Of a stretch of 64,000 bases of DNA, positions 28,628-38,177 are shown piece by piece. The translations under genes and the position numbers were made by a program. The first letter of the stretch is position 1. Each line of letters begins with the position of its first letter. The notes under the pieces were generated by a model. The model saw nothing but the letters and a program-made list of their open reading frames with translations, was not told the DNA's origin and did no database searches. The stretch spans positions 1-64,000 of the forward strand of contig NZ_JAFBEG010000011.1 in the NCBI RefSeq assembly GCF_016908635.1, given 5' to 3'. Source of the stretch: Sporohalobacter salinus. Lineage in GTDB: Bacteria > Bacillota > Halanaerobiia > Halobacteroidales > Acetohalobiaceae.

Positions 28628-29389
28628 TTGTTTGCTGAAGAGAGACAAAAGAAGATTTTAGAATTAATTAAACAAAGAGATTCTGTAAAAGTAAATCAAT
28701 TAAGTGAAAAATTTAGTGTTTCACCATCTACTATTAGAAGGGATTTAAAAGAATTAGAACAGGAAAATTTAATTAAAAGAACACATGGGGGAGCAGTAAA
28801 TAATGAAAGTATGAAATTCGAACCGTCTGTTTCAGAAAAGGAAGAGCAGCGATTAAAAGAAAAAGAGTGGATTGGAAGTGCAGCTGCAAATTTAGTTGTT
28901 GATGGTGAAAGTATAATATTAGATGCTGGGACTACCACTGCTCAAATTGCTAAAAATTTAACAGAAGGTTCTGATTTAACAGTTATAACTAACGGAATTA
29001 ATGTTGCAGCTGAACTAGAAAAAATTGAAGGAATAGAGATATTAGTTGCTGGTGGTAGATTGAAACAGAAAACATTATCATTAATAGGATCAATAGCTCA
29101 ACAGATGCTAAAAAAGATTAAAGTAGACAAAGCCTTCATTGGAGTTAATGGAATTACCGTTGAAGATGGTTTAACTACTCCGGATATTGAAGAAGCAAAG
29201 ACAAAAGAAATTATGATAGAAACAGCTAAAGAAGTAATTGTTGTTGCCGATCATAGTAAGTTTGGTCAAGTAACTTTTGCTCAGATCTGTTCTTTAGAAA
29301 AGATAGATAAAATTATTACTGATAAAACTATAGATGATGAAATATTAGATGAATATTTACAATTAGGTATAGATGTTGACATAATTTAG
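28628..29389 (+). CDS. fruR: DeoR-family transcriptional repressor of fructose operon
   Basis: 253 aa regulator. N-terminal winged helix-turn-helix (about 1-57; SVKVNQLSEKFSVSPSTIRRDLKELE) and a C-terminal DeoR sugar-phosphate sensor domain (ILDAGTTTAQIAKNL, TNGINVAAEL, FIGVNGI, VVADHSKFGQVTF). Likely binds fructose 1-phosphate and represses its own operon, as FruR does in other Firmicutes. The start is TTG 28628 with SD GTGAGGG; no in-frame ATG fits the conserved N-terminus FAEERQKKIL. First gene of fruR-fruK-IIA-IIBC. Confidence 0.9.
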   Translation: MFAEERQKKILELIKQRDSVKVNQLSEKFSVSPSTIRRDLKELEQENLIKRTHGGAVNNESMKFEPSVSEKEEQRLKEKEWIGSAAANLVVDGESIILDAGTTTAQIAKNLTEGSDLTVITNGINVAAELEKIEGIEILVAGGRLKQKTLSLIGSIAQQMLKKIKVDKAFIGVNGITVEDGLTTPDIEEAKTKEIMIETAKEVIVVADHSKFGQVTFAQICSLEKIDKIITDKTIDDEILDEYLQLGIDVDII

Positions 29390-29403
29390 AGAGGAGGTTT
29401 TAG

Positions 29404-30336
29404 ATGATAATTACTTTAACTTTAAACCCAGCTATAGATAAGATGTTAACTGTAGATGATTTTCAACTTGATAAAGTAAATCGAGCCAAAGATGTTAGAC
29501 GTGATATAGGTGGAAAAGGTATTAATGTTTCTAAAGTAGTAGCAGAACTAGGTGGTAAGACTACAGCTTTAGGATTATTAGCTGGGAATAATGGAAACTT
29601 TATTGTGAATAGATTAGATGAATTAGGGATTATACATAATTTTACTTGGTTAGATGGAGAAACACGTACTAATTTGAAGTTAGTTGATATTCAAAAAAGT
29701 CATGAAATAGAGATAAATGAACCTGGATTTAGAGTAACAGATAGTGATATTGATAATTTGAAATCAGATTTATTAGATACAGTTACTGAAGATGATTTTG
29801 TAGTTTTATCCGGCAGCTTACCTAGAAATGTACCATCGAATATTTATGCAGATTTAATTACTGATATCAAGAATAGCGGTGGAAAAGCTGTTTTAGATAC
29901 TTCTGGTTTTCCATTAACAGTTGGTTTAAAAGCTAAGCCTTATCTCATAAAACCCAATCTATCGGAATTAGAAGAATTAGTTAATGAAGAATTGGAGACA
30001 TTAGACCAGATTGTGAGAGCAGGGAAAAAGGTTTACCACCAAGGGATTAAGGTAGTGATTATATCTTTAGGTAGTGAGGGGTCAATTATAATCAGTAATC
30101 AAGGAGTTTGGAAGCTAACTTCTTCAGCTGTAGAGGTTAAAAGTACAGTAGGAGCAGGGGATACTTTGGTAGGAGCTTTAGTGCTACAGTTGAATCAAGG
30201 AGTAAAGTTAAAGCAGGCAATTACTTATGCTGCTGCTGCTAGTGTGAATAGTGTAACTAAGCCAGGTACTCAACTTTGTCAGCAGACTGAAGTTGAGCAG
30301 TTTTTAGAGTTAATTAATGTTGAGGAGTTAGAATAG
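29404..30336 (+). CDS. fruK: 1-phosphofructokinase
   Basis: PfkB-family kinase (310 aa) that turns fructose 1-phosphate, the product of the PTS, into fructose 1,6-bisphosphate. Signatures: LNPAIDKML, GGKGINVSKVV (about 37-47), VVLSGSLPR, and the catalytic KSTVGAGDTLVGALV (about 245-259) with its Asp base. ATG start behind GAGGAGG, 14 nt after fruR. Context separates it from tagatose-6-phosphate kinase, which shares the fold. Confidence 0.94.
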   Translation: MIITLTLNPAIDKMLTVDDFQLDKVNRAKDVRRDIGGKGINVSKVVAELGGKTTALGLLAGNNGNFIVNRLDELGIIHNFTWLDGETRTNLKLVDIQKSHEIEINEPGFRVTDSDIDNLKSDLLDTVTEDDFVVLSGSLPRNVPSNIYADLITDIKNSGGKAVLDTSGFPLTVGLKAKPYLIKPNLSELEELVNEELETLDQIVRAGKKVYHQGIKVVIISLGSEGSIIISNQGVWKLTSSAVEVKSTVGAGDTLVGALVLQLNQGVKLKQAITYAAAASVNSVTKPGTQLCQQTEVEQFLELINVEELE

Positions 30337-30387
30337 TAAAAATATTAATTTTGAAAGGAAGAATGTTAAATTAAAGGAGGGGTAAAA

Positions 30388-30840
30388 ATGGAGATTAGTG
30401 ATTTATTAATTCCTAAATTAATTGAGTTGAATTTAGAGGCTAAAACTAAAAATGATGCTTTACGTGAATTAGTTAATCTATTAGCAGCGGAAGACAAAAT
30501 TACTTCTAAAGAAGAATTTTATCAAGTTATTTTGGATCGGGAAGAAAAGAGTACTACTGGAGTAGGAAATGGGGTGGCTATACCTCACGGTAAAAGCGAG
30601 GTAGTTAAGGAACCAGCATTAGTTTTTGCTAAAACTGAGGAAGGAATTGAGTTTGATAGTCTTGATGAGCAGCCGGCTAAGATTTTCTTTATGATTGCAG
30701 TTCCTAAAACCGGAACCGACGATCATTTGAAGATATTAGCCCAATTATCTCGTAAGTTGATGCATGATGATTTCAGGCAAGATTTATTAGCTGCCCAGTC
30801 AAAAAAGGAAATTTTAAGTGTAATAGATGAGCATGAATAA
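30388..30840 (+). CDS. PTS fructose-specific IIA component
   Basis: Cytoplasmic IIA domain (150 aa) of the fructose PTS, phosphorylated by HPr on the His of GVAIPHGK (about residue 67). It is encoded separately from IIBC, whereas many fruA genes fuse all three domains. It starts at ATG 30388 behind AAAGGAGGGG and is followed 20 nt later by IIBC. An Ntr-type EIIA is the main alternative, but the operon argues for fructose. Confidence 0.92.
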   Translation: MEISDLLIPKLIELNLEAKTKNDALRELVNLLAAEDKITSKEEFYQVILDREEKSTTGVGNGVAIPHGKSEVVKEPALVFAKTEEGIEFDSLDEQPAKIFFMIAVPKTGTDDHLKILAQLSRKLMHDDFRQDLLAAQSKKEILSVIDEHE

Positions 30841-30860
30841 TTAAATAAGGAGGGAGAATA

Positions 30861-32243
30861 ATGAAGAAGATAATAGCTGTAACTTCCTGCCCAACTGGAA
30901 TAGCCCATACTTTCATGGCGGCAGAAGCTTTAGAAGAGGCTGCTAAAGAAAAGGGGCTTGAAGTTAAAGTGGAGACTAGAGCAGCTGAAGGGACAGAAAA
31001 TGAGTTAACTGTTGAGGACATTCAAGAGGCTGAAGCAGTTATTGTTGCTGCTGATACTGATGTTGATACTGATAGATTTCAGGGGAAACCTGTTGTATCA
31101 ACGGTAGTGGCTGATGCCATTAATAATGCAGCTGGATTAATTGAAGAGGCTTTGACAAAAGCAGAGAATTTTGAATCATGTCAAGAAGATTTTGTTTCAA
31201 ATGTTCAAAATAATAAAAAGCAGCGTAGTTCACAAAGGAAGGGACTATATAAACACTTAATGAATGGTGTTTCTCGAATGATTCCTTTTGTAGTAGCTGG
31301 TGGTTTAATGATTGCTTTATCTTTTGCGGTAGGTGGAATTCATACTAAAGGAAGATTAGCTTCTGCTTTGATGCAGATTGGTGGCGATTCAGCTTTTGCT
31401 TTAATGGTTCCAATTTTAGCTGGATATATTGCTATTTCAATTGCTGATCGACCTGGTTTAGCACCTGGTATGATCGGTGGAATGTTAGCTTCTAAAATAG
31501 GAGCTGGTTTCTTAGGGGGAATTATAGCTGGATTCTTAGCTGGATATATTACAAAATGGTTGAAGGATAATATTAAGTTACCTGAAGTTTTAAAAGGTCT
31601 AAAACCAGTTCTAATTTTACCATTACTTTCGACTTTAATTGTTGGATTGTTGATGGTTTTTGTTGTAGGAAATCCTGTTAAAATAATTATGGATAGCTTA
31701 CAAAGCTGGCTAGAAGGTATGACTGGTACTAATCGGGTAATATTAGGTATAATTTTAGGAGCGATGATGGCTTTTGATACGGGTGGTCCTGTTAATAAAG
31801 CTGCTTATACTTTTGCTACTGGATTATTGGCTTCTAAAGCTGCAGCTGGCCCTACGATTATGGCGGCAGTAATGGCGGGGGGAATGACTCCTCCATTAGG
31901 TCTTGCATTAGCTACTTTTGTTGCTGGAAATAAATTCAGTACCGATCAGAAGGAAGCTGGTAAGGCAGCGGGAGTCTTAGGAATTTCATTTATTACTGAA
32001 GGGGCAATTCCATTTGCTGCTGCTGATCCAATTAGGGTTATTCCTTCGATTGCAGTTGGCTCAGCTGTAGCAGGTGCTTTGTCAATGTTATTTAGGGTAA
32101 CTTTACAGGCACCTCACGGTGGTATATTTGTGTTAGCAATTCCAGGAGCAGTGGGAAATTTAGGAATGTATATTATTTCAATCTTAGCAGGAACAATAGT
32201 TACAGCAGCCTTAATTAGTATTTTAAAATCTGAAGTAGACTAG
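30861..32243 (+). CDS. PTS fructose-specific IIBC component
   Basis: Membrane permease of the fructose PTS (460 aa). The N-terminal IIB domain (about 1-100) has the phosphorylated Cys in [18 protein letters not shown]; a linker (about 100-130) leads to the IIC membrane domain with about eight to ten helices ([56 protein letters not shown]). Takes up fructose as fructose 1-phosphate. SD AAGGAGGG and ATG start. Confidence 0.95.
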   Translation: MKKIIAVTSCPTGIAHTFMAAEALEEAAKEKGLEVKVETRAAEGTENELTVEDIQEAEAVIVAADTDVDTDRFQGKPVVSTVVADAINNAAGLIEEALTKAENFESCQEDFVSNVQNNKKQRSSQRKGLYKHLMNGVSRMIPFVVAGGLMIALSFAVGGIHTKGRLASALMQIGGDSAFALMVPILAGYIAISIADRPGLAPGMIGGMLASKIGAGFLGGIIAGFLAGYITKWLKDNIKLPEVLKGLKPVLILPLLSTLIVGLLMVFVVGNPVKIIMDSLQSWLEGMTGTNRVILGIILGAMMAFDTGGPVNKAAYTFATGLLASKAAAGPTIMAAVMAGGMTPPLGLALATFVAGNKFSTDQKEAGKAAGVLGISFITEGAIPFAAADPIRVIPSIAVGSAVAGALSMLFRVTLQAPHGGIFVLAIPGAVGNLGMYIISILAGTIVTAALISILKSEVD

Positions 32244-32291
32244 ATATAAGTTAAATTGATTTAGAGTAGAGAGGTGAATTATACATTATTT

Positions 32292-32322
32292 AGCCATTCT
32301 ATATTACTCGGAATGGCTTTGA
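32292..32322 (+). terminator. Weak hairpin between fructose operon and ptsHI
   Basis: AGCCATTC (32292-32299) pairs with GAATGGCT (32311-32318), followed only by TTGATG. It may attenuate read-through into ptsH. Confidence 0.45.
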
Positions 32323-32429
32323 TGTATATATAGATAAAAAAATTGTTTATAAAGAAGGATTTATTCTTAGTAACTTGAAGTATATATAACTAGTAAATAA
32401 ATGACATATGAGGAAGGTATTAAATCAAG

Positions 32430-32693
32430 ATGGAAAAGGTAAGGACAAAAATTACTAATAAGACTGGATTGCATGCTAGACCTGCATCTATGTTTAGTGA
32501 GATAGCAAATCAATATCAGGCTGATGTAACTGTTATTTATAAAGATAAAGAGGTAAATGGTAAAAGCGTTATGACAATTATGAGTTTAGGGGTTAGTCAG
32601 GGAGAAGAAATAACTATAATAGTAGAAGGGGAAGATGAAATTCAAGCAGTTACAGCTTTAACTGATTTGATTGAAAGTGATTTCAATGAATAG
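32430..32693 (+). CDS. ptsH: Phosphocarrier protein HPr
   Basis: Small PTS phosphocarrier (87 aa). Active-site His is in TGLHARPAS (about residue 15), and the regulatory Ser for HPr kinase is in VNGKSVMTIMSLGV (about residue 46), so catabolite regulation through P-Ser-HPr is possible. It ends just before ptsI. SD AGGAAGG is about 12 nt upstream. It lies 186 nt after the fructose IIBC gene, so it can be made with or without it. Confidence 0.95.
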   Translation: MEKVRTKITNKTGLHARPASMFSEIANQYQADVTVIYKDKEVNGKSVMTIMSLGVSQGEEITIIVEGEDEIQAVTALTDLIESDFNE

Positions 32694-32709
32694 GAGGCAG
32701 AAGAAAAAA

Positions 32710-34410
32710 ATGAATAAAAAATTCAACGGGGTAGCAGCTTCTCCAGGTATAGTAACTGGTAAAGTGTTAGTATTGACAGAAGACGATTTAACTTATGAGA
32801 CAAAAAAAGTTGAAGATCTAGAGGGAGAAAAAGAACGGTTACAGGAAGCTATTCAGACTTCTAAAGAAGATTTAAATAGCCTAAAAGAGAAAGTAAAGGT
32901 TGAGATGGGAGAAGATAAGGCTGAAATATTCCAGGCTCATTTAATGTTAGTAGAAGATCCGGAGTTAATTTCTACAATTCAAGACAAAATTGAAACTAAA
33001 AAGATTAATGTAGAGGCAGCTGTAGATGAAGCAGTAAAAGAATTTGCTACTATGTTTGAAAATATGGATGATGAGTATATGCAGGGAAGAGCTTCTGATA
33101 TTCGTGATGTAGGAAATAGAATTTTAAAGAACTTGTTGGGAATAGATACTACATCATTATTAGGAATAGAAGATGAGGTTATATTAGTTGCCCGTGATTT
33201 AATTCCTTCTGATACTGCCCAAATAGATAAGGATAAGGTATTGGCTTTTGCAACAGAGCAGGGAAGTAGAACTTCTCATACTGCTATTATGGCCCGCTCC
33301 TTAGAAATACCTGCTGTAACAGGAGTTAATGATTTGTTAGCTGATGTTGAATCAGAAACAGAGATTATTGTTGATGGACTAGAAGGGGAAGTTATTTTAA
33401 ATCCAACTAAAGAAAAGTTAATGGAGTATGAAGAAAAGGCTAAGGAGTATCAAAACCGAAGAGAAGAATTAATTCAACTTAAGGAGGTAGCTGCTGAGAC
33501 TAAAGATGGTCATGCTGTAGAATTAGCTGCTAATATTGGTACTCCTAAAGATCTTACAGGTGTTCTAAAGCAGGGAGCAGAAGGAATAGGCCTATATCGA
33601 ACGGAATTTCTTTATATGGATCGAGATTCACTCCCCAGTGAAGAAGAACAGTTTGAAGCTTATAAGGAGGTAGCAGAGAAGGTAGATGGTCCAGTAATAA
33701 TTAGAACTCTCGATATTGGTGGAGATAAGGAATTATCTTATTTAGATTTACCAGAGGAGATGAATCCTTTTCTAGGTTATCGAGCAATTAGAATTTCTTT
33801 AGATCGACCGGATGTCTTTAAGGAACAGTTGAGGGCCATTTTACGGGCTAGTGTATATGGTGAAGTTAAGATTATGTATCCTATGATATCAAGTTTAGAA
33901 GAACTACGGGCAGCAAATAATATATTAGAAGAGGTAAAAGAAGAATTACGTCAAGAAAATAAGGAGTTTGATGAAGATTTAGAAGTAGGTATGATGATTG
34001 AAGTTCCAGCTACAGCAATGATTGCTGATGCTTTAGCTCAAGAAACTGACTTTTTCAGTATTGGGACTAATGATTTAATTCAATATACGACTGCTACTGA
34101 TAGAATGAATAATAATATTTCACATCTTTATCAACCTTTTCATCCAGCAATTTTGAAGTTTATTAAACGTGTTGTTGATGCTGGTCATGCTGCAGGTAAC
34201 TGGGTAGGTATGTGTGGAGAAGTAGCAGGAGATAAGAGATTAACTCCATTTTTATTAGGTATAGGTCTTGATGAATTTAGTATGAGTTCTATTTTAATTC
34301 TTGAGGTAAAAGAGAGAATTAGGAATATGACTTTAACAGAAGCAGAAAATATTGCCCAGAAAGTTTTACAGATGTCAACAGCTAAGGAGATAAAAGATTA
34401 TTTAGAATAG
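32710..34410 (+). CDS. ptsI: PTS enzyme I (phosphoenolpyruvate-protein phosphotransferase)
   Basis: Starts the PTS relay by taking phosphate from PEP and passing it to HPr (about 566 aa). The N-terminus GVAASPGIVTGKVLVL, the phospho-His in GSRTSHTAIMARSLEIPAV (about 190), and the PEP-binding TIM barrel (GIGLYRTEFLYMDR, IRTLDIGGDKELSYL, FSIGTNDLIQYTTATDR, GMCGEVAGD) are intact. I favour ATG 32710 (SD AGGAGG, spacing about 12), which fits the family N-terminus; in-frame upstream codons overlapping ptsH are possible but add a basic, non-conserved leader. Confidence 0.95.
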   Translation: MNKKFNGVAASPGIVTGKVLVLTEDDLTYETKKVEDLEGEKERLQEAIQTSKEDLNSLKEKVKVEMGEDKAEIFQAHLMLVEDPELISTIQDKIETKKINVEAAVDEAVKEFATMFENMDDEYMQGRASDIRDVGNRILKNLLGIDTTSLLGIEDEVILVARDLIPSDTAQIDKDKVLAFATEQGSRTSHTAIMARSLEIPAVTGVNDLLADVESETEIIVDGLEGEVILNPTKEKLMEYEEKAKEYQNRREELIQLKEVAAETKDGHAVELAANIGTPKDLTGVLKQGAEGIGLYRTEFLYMDRDSLPSEEEQFEAYKEVAEKVDGPVIIRTLDIGGDKELSYLDLPEEMNPFLGYRAIRISLDRPDVFKEQLRAILRASVYGEVKIMYPMISSLEELRAANNILEEVKEELRQENKEFDEDLEVGMMIEVPATAMIADALAQETDFFSIGTNDLIQYTTATDRMNNNISHLYQPFHPAILKFIKRVVDAGHAAGNWVGMCGEVAGDKRLTPFLLGIGLDEFSMSSILILEVKERIRNMTLTEAENIAQKVLQMSTAKEIKDYLE

Positions 34411-34453
34411 ATAATAGAGAAACCTATTCTTATTTATATAAAGAATGAATTTA

Positions 34454-34497
34454 TTAACCTGTTCTTTAATCTAGATTAAAGAACAGGTTAATTTTTT
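34454..34497 (+). terminator. Terminator of ptsHI, perfect 38-bp palindrome
   Basis: TTAACCTGTTCTTTAATCT (34454-34472) and its exact complement (34473-34491) are followed by TTTTTT. Confidence 0.9.
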
Positions 34498-34664
34498 AAT
34501 ATAAACTATACTTAAATATTTTAATTTTTAACCCATTTGAAGTCAAAACTAAGTAGTGATATATAAAATATTGAAATTACTTGTTTAAGTTGAAGCAGGA
34601 CACCATTTAGTAAATGTTGAATATAATGATAGTAGTAATTACTTTGATGAGGAGTGAAGGGATC

Positions 34665-34859
34665 ATGAGTTTTAATGATAAGCTATATCGATCTACAACA
34701 GATAAGATGGTAGCAGGTGTTTGTGGTGGAATTGCTGAATACTTCAATATTGATTCTACTATAGTTAGATTAATCTGGATTCTTTTGTTTATGGGAGCTG
34801 GCTGTGGTTTTATTGCTTATATCATTTGTTGGGTAGTAATTCCTAAAAGGGATAGATAA
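34665..34859 (+). CDS. PspC domain membrane protein
   Basis: 64-aa protein of the phage-shock PspC domain. It has the usual [32 protein letters not shown] pattern in pieces: a hydrophilic N-terminus ([19 protein letters not shown]) and one or two hydrophobic segments (about 33-60). Likely a small inner-membrane stress protein. Start ATG 34665 has SD GAGGAGTGAAGGG; the frame is open further upstream (to 34614) but that extension is not conserved-looking. No other psp gene is nearby. Confidence 0.85.
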   Translation: MSFNDKLYRSTTDKMVAGVCGGIAEYFNIDSTIVRLIWILLFMGAGCGFIAYIICWVVIPKRDR

Positions 34860-34904
34860 AAGAATAGCTTTTGGTTTATTGCAATAAACCAAAAGCTATT
34901 CTTT
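34859..34904. terminator. Bidirectional terminator between pspC and clc
   Basis: An extended perfect palindrome centred at 34881/34882 (AAAGAATAGC to GCTATTCTTT). The convergent minus-strand gene stops inside it (stop at 34896-34898). The T-rich tail is better on the minus strand (TTTATC) than on the plus strand. Confidence 0.8.
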
Positions 34905-36566
34905 GGCTGAAACTTTTTGATTGTAAGCTTTGATCACATCACTTCTACTAATTAATCCTACTAGTTTATCTTCTTCTTCTTTATCTACTACTGGAATACG
35001 GCCTATGTTATGGAAGGTTAACTTTTTTAGAGCTGTAGTTAAAAATTCATCTGGATAAGCAACAATTAAGTCTTTTGTCATATGTTGAGATACTAATTTT
35101 TCTAGTCTATTTTCCGGATCGATATCTCTAATATCATTTAAAGTAATAATTCCGACTAATTTACCAGTTTTATTGATAACAGGAAAGCCAGTATGACGAG
35201 AAGACTGCATTAATTTAATTACTTTACTTATAGAATCTTCGGCGGATACAATATCTAAATTATCAGCATGAACCATAATATCTTTGACAAAAATTGATTT
35301 AGATTCATTAATTTTTTCTCTTCGATCTGGATTAATTCCTCGTCGGATTAATTTTCCAGTATAAATATTTTCTTTGCTAATGATAGTGGATATAATAGTA
35401 CTGATAACACAGCTAATCAGTAAGGGAAGTATAATCTGATAGTTTCTTGTTATTTCCATAATTATCATAATTGCTGTGATTGGCGCTTGCATAGTTCCAG
35501 CAATTACAGCTCCCATTCCTACTAAAGCATAAGCACCGGGAGAAGCAGTGATAGCTGGATATAAGTTATTAAGTAGAATACCTAAACTACTTCCTAAAGC
35601 TGCTCCAATAAATAAAGAAGGAGTAAATATTCCCCCGGAATGTCCTGAACCTAATGTAATTGAAGTAGCTAAAACTTTTAAGATGATAAGCCCAGTTAAA
35701 GTAGGCAATAAAAATTGGTTATTAAGAGTCTTTTCAATTACTGAACAGCCTAATCCCATTATATAAGGGAAACCAAGACCAATTCCTCCTACCATTAATC
35801 CACCTATAACTGGCTTGAAGTAAATAGAGAAATCCCAATTTTCAAATAATTCACTAATTTTATATAAAGCTGAGATGAAGATTCGGCTAATACCAGCAGC
35901 TAAGATTCCTAGAACAATGTAGAATATGAGCTCAGTTGAATGAACCATGCTATACTCAAAGTTTGAAAAGAAAGGTTGATTTCCATTTAAAAGGAGGTTA
36001 ATTACAGAGGCCATAACTGAGGAAATGACTATTAATCCAAAACTGCTAAAGGTAAATTCAAATAGAATAATTTCTAAGGCAAAGAATACTCCTGCAATTG
36101 GAGCATTGAAAAGAGAAGCAATGCCTGCTGCAGCACCACAACCAACTAAAGTTTTTAAATGGCGACTAGGTATGTTAGGAATTTGTCCTAGTATGGAACC
36201 AACACCAGCTCCCATTTCTACAATTGGACCTGTAGAACCAACTGAATTTCCAGAACCAATCGAAACTGCTGAAGCTAATACCTTAGTCAGTATAGTTTTA
36301 ATTTTAATTTTTCCTTTATTTATCACTACAGCTTCCATCACTTCTGGAATTCCATGACCTTTGGCTTTAGGTTCAAGGTTATAGATTAATGATGCAACAA
36401 CTATTCCACCTAAAGCAGGAATAAGAACAAGTTGGAATTTGTTAATATTATACAATGGCATTGAAAGTATTATTTTGCGATATATAATAGCAAATAATCC
36501 ACTACTAGCTCCAGTTAGTATAGAAAGAATAATTAATAAGATATAATTCTTTATTCTATCTTTCAT
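34896..36566 (-). CDS. ClC-family chloride channel/antiporter with CBS domains
   Basis: About 556-aa membrane protein. The ClC core (about 1-405) shows the anion-pathway motifs GSGNSVGSTGPIVEMGA (GSGIP-like plus GxGPxx) and GSGHSGGIFTPSLFIGAALG (the GxFxP motif). Two CBS domains form the C-terminus (about 425-550: VKDIMVHADNLDIV, HMTKDLIVAYPDE), likely binding nucleotides. The residue at the gating-glutamate position appears to be in PIVEMGAG, compatible with an antiporter. Start ATG 36566 is preferred, SD AAGGAG (spacing about 8); the ATG 18 nt upstream overlaps the SD. In a halophile it may take part in chloride balance (inference). Confidence 0.92.
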   Translation of the reverse strand: MKDRIKNYILLIILSILTGASSGLFAIIYRKIILSMPLYNINKFQLVLIPALGGIVVASLIYNLEPKAKGHGIPEVMEAVVINKGKIKIKTILTKVLASAVSIGSGNSVGSTGPIVEMGAGVGSILGQIPNIPSRHLKTLVGCGAAAGIASLFNAPIAGVFFALEIILFEFTFSSFGLIVISSVMASVINLLLNGNQPFFSNFEYSMVHSTELIFYIVLGILAAGISRIFISALYKISELFENWDFSIYFKPVIGGLMVGGIGLGFPYIMGLGCSVIEKTLNNQFLLPTLTGLIILKVLATSITLGSGHSGGIFTPSLFIGAALGSSLGILLNNLYPAITASPGAYALVGMGAVIAGTMQAPITAIMIIMEITRNYQIILPLLISCVISTIISTIISKENIYTGKLIRRGINPDRREKINESKSIFVKDIMVHADNLDIVSAEDSISKVIKLMQSSRHTGFPVINKTGKLVGIITLNDIRDIDPENRLEKLVSQHMTKDLIVAYPDEFLTTALKKLTFHNIGRIPVVDKEEEDKLVGLISRSDVIKAYNQKVSAKE

Positions 36567-36606
36567 TTTATTTCTCCTTTTCATTATTCCATGTATTTAT
36601 CGTATA

Positions 36607-36635
36607 ATTATAACAAATATAAGTTAGATAATCAA
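36607..36635 (-). promoter_or_regulatory. Promoter for the ClC gene
   Basis: On the minus strand: TTGATT (36635-36630), a 17-nt spacer and TATAAT (36612-36607), about 40 nt before the start codon. Confidence 0.75.
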
Positions 36636-36750
36636 TGTTAAAAAAATATTAGGTTCAAATTTTGGATTTAATTTAGTTATTTTAATTTTTATAATTAAAT
36701 TTGATGATTAAAGTAAGATTAAAAGTGAATTTAGTAGTTTTCAATATAAT

Positions 36751-36782
36751 TTAAACCTGCAACTGGCAAATTGCAGGTTTGC
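36751..36782 (-). terminator. Hairpin after the 80-codon minus-strand gene
   Basis: AAACCTGCAA and TTGCAGGTTT form a 10-bp stem. The minus-strand tail is AAATTATATT, so termination may be weak. Confidence 0.55.
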
Positions 36783-36785
36783 ATC

Positions 36786-37028
36786 CTAAATACGGCGATT
36801 TTCTTCTAATTGTGCATCTAGTAATTCATGATCAATAGTACTGAAGTCTCCTTCCATAGTAATCATTCCTTCATCTTCTAGAATTTGGACTACTTCTGAC
36901 CAACTGTCACGTTGATTTTCTGGAAGACTAAGAATGAAATCATTAATCTCTTCAACAGGGACTTCATTTCTCACTTTCATACCGCCGAATTTCATATGCT
37001 GTTCTATTTGTTTGAATATAGGTGCCAC
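36786..37028 (-). CDS. Small acidic protein of unknown function
   Basis: I do not recognise this 80-aa product. It is rich in Glu and Asp, probably helical and soluble, with segments KVRNEVPVEEINDFILSL and SWSEVVQILEDEGMITM. A perfect AGGAGG lies at the very start of the frame: the GTG at 37028 overlaps it (AGGAGGTG), so initiation there is doubtful. At the proper distance the in-frame codon is ATA, and the first in-frame ATGs are at 36995 and 36980. The SD plus the downstream hairpin argue that it is a real, lone gene. Function unknown. Confidence 0.6.
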   Translation of the reverse strand: MAPIFKQIEQHMKFGGMKVRNEVPVEEINDFILSLPENQRDSWSEVVQILEDEGMITMEGDFSTIDHELLDAQLEENRRI

Positions 37029-37191
37029 CTCCTATCAGTAGTTTATTAATAGTATCTTGATTGAAGAAAGCTTTGATAACTGGAAAATTTATTTTTCTGT
37101 TTTAATATAATTTGTAATTTTTAATTTTGTATATTTTTATAAAGTTGGACTAATTATAAAAGTAAATGTATCTTAACTAGGAGGGAAAATA

Positions 37192-38148
37192 ATGATATCT
37201 GATGATGAGAGAGTTAAAATTGGAATTATTGGTGCAGGATTTGTAGGTTCTACAATTGCATTTACTTTAATGATGAGTGGATTAGCTTCAGAAATAGTAT
37301 TAGTAGATATTGATGAAGATAAGGCGAAGGGAGAAGCTATGGATTTAAGACATGGAGCTTCCTTTGTAAGTCCAGTTGATATTGAAACTGGAACTTATAG
37401 TGATTGTCGGGACGCAGACCTTATAATCATTACTGCTGGTGCTAATCAGAATCCTGATGAGACAAGATTGGATTTAACTAAAAAGAATACAGAAATTTTT
37501 AAAGATATAATTCCTAAGTTAACTTCAGATATTGATTCTGATACGTTATTATTAGTAGTTACTAATCCAGTTGATATTTTATCTTATGTAACTTGGAAAT
37601 TATCTGATTTACCATCACATAGGGTGATAGGATCTGGAACAGTATTGGATAGTTCTAGATTTCGGTATAGTTTAAGTCAGCGCTGTGACATAGATGCTAG
37701 AAATATTCACGGTTATATTATTGGAGAACATGGTGATAGTGAAGTGCCTGTTTGGAGTGCTACTAATATTGTAGGTTTGCCTTTTGAACAGTTTAATGAA
37801 GTTTGTAATCAAAAAGATAATATTAATAGTAAGGAAGAAATTATATCTGAAATAAAGAATGCTGCTTATGAAATTATTGAACGCAAAGGAGCAACTTATT
37901 ATGCTATTGCTTTGGCTGTTAATCGAATTGTAAAAGGAATTATTCGTGATGAAAATTCTATTCTTACTCTTTCAACTTTAGTGCAAGATAATTATGGCCT
38001 TAATGACGTTTATTTAAGCTTACCCTGTATAATTAATAGAGATGGAATTAGAGAAATATTAAATTTAGAGTTATCTTCTTCAGAAGAGGCGGCTTTAACC
38101 CATTCTGCTAAAGTTTTGCAGGAATCAATTGAACAGATAGAGATATGA
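37192..38148 (+). CDS. ldh: L-lactate dehydrogenase
   Basis: Reduces pyruvate to L-lactate with NADH (318 aa). Rossmann motif GIIGAGFVGSTIA (about 9-21), acidic NAD-binding VDIDEDKA, the substrate loop GANQNPDETRLDL whose Gln marks lactate rather than malate dehydrogenase, VTNPVDILSYV, and the catalytic His in IGEHGDSEVPVWS. ATG start behind AGGAGGG. It is monocistronic and gives the cell an outlet for reductant besides H2. No clear promoter or redox-repressor site is seen in the AT-rich upstream region (a TATAAT at 37106 lacks a -35). Confidence 0.94.
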   Translation: MISDDERVKIGIIGAGFVGSTIAFTLMMSGLASEIVLVDIDEDKAKGEAMDLRHGASFVSPVDIETGTYSDCRDADLIIITAGANQNPDETRLDLTKKNTEIFKDIIPKLTSDIDSDTLLLVVTNPVDILSYVTWKLSDLPSHRVIGSGTVLDSSRFRYSLSQRCDIDARNIHGYIIGEHGDSEVPVWSATNIVGLPFEQFNEVCNQKDNINSKEEIISEIKNAAYEIIERKGATYYAIALAVNRIVKGIIRDENSILTLSTLVQDNYGLNDVYLSLPCIINRDGIREILNLELSSSEEAALTHSAKVLQESIEQIEI

Positions 38149-38177
38149 AAGATCAAAAGTTGGTTTTAGATCTTTTC
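38147..38177 (+). terminator. Intrinsic terminator after ldh
   Basis: AAAGATC and GATCTTT flank an AAAAGTTGGTTTTA centre, and TTTTC follows. It starts at the ldh stop codon. Confidence 0.65.

Noticed and set aside
36025-36357. 110-codon open frame on the + strand opposite clc
   Set aside because: The minus strand encodes conserved ClC motifs here; the product is a Pro/Ala-rich shadow.
37083-37160. Redox-repressor (Rex) operator before ldh
   Set aside because: The AT-rich stretch lacks a clear TTGT-GA-AACAA-type palindrome.
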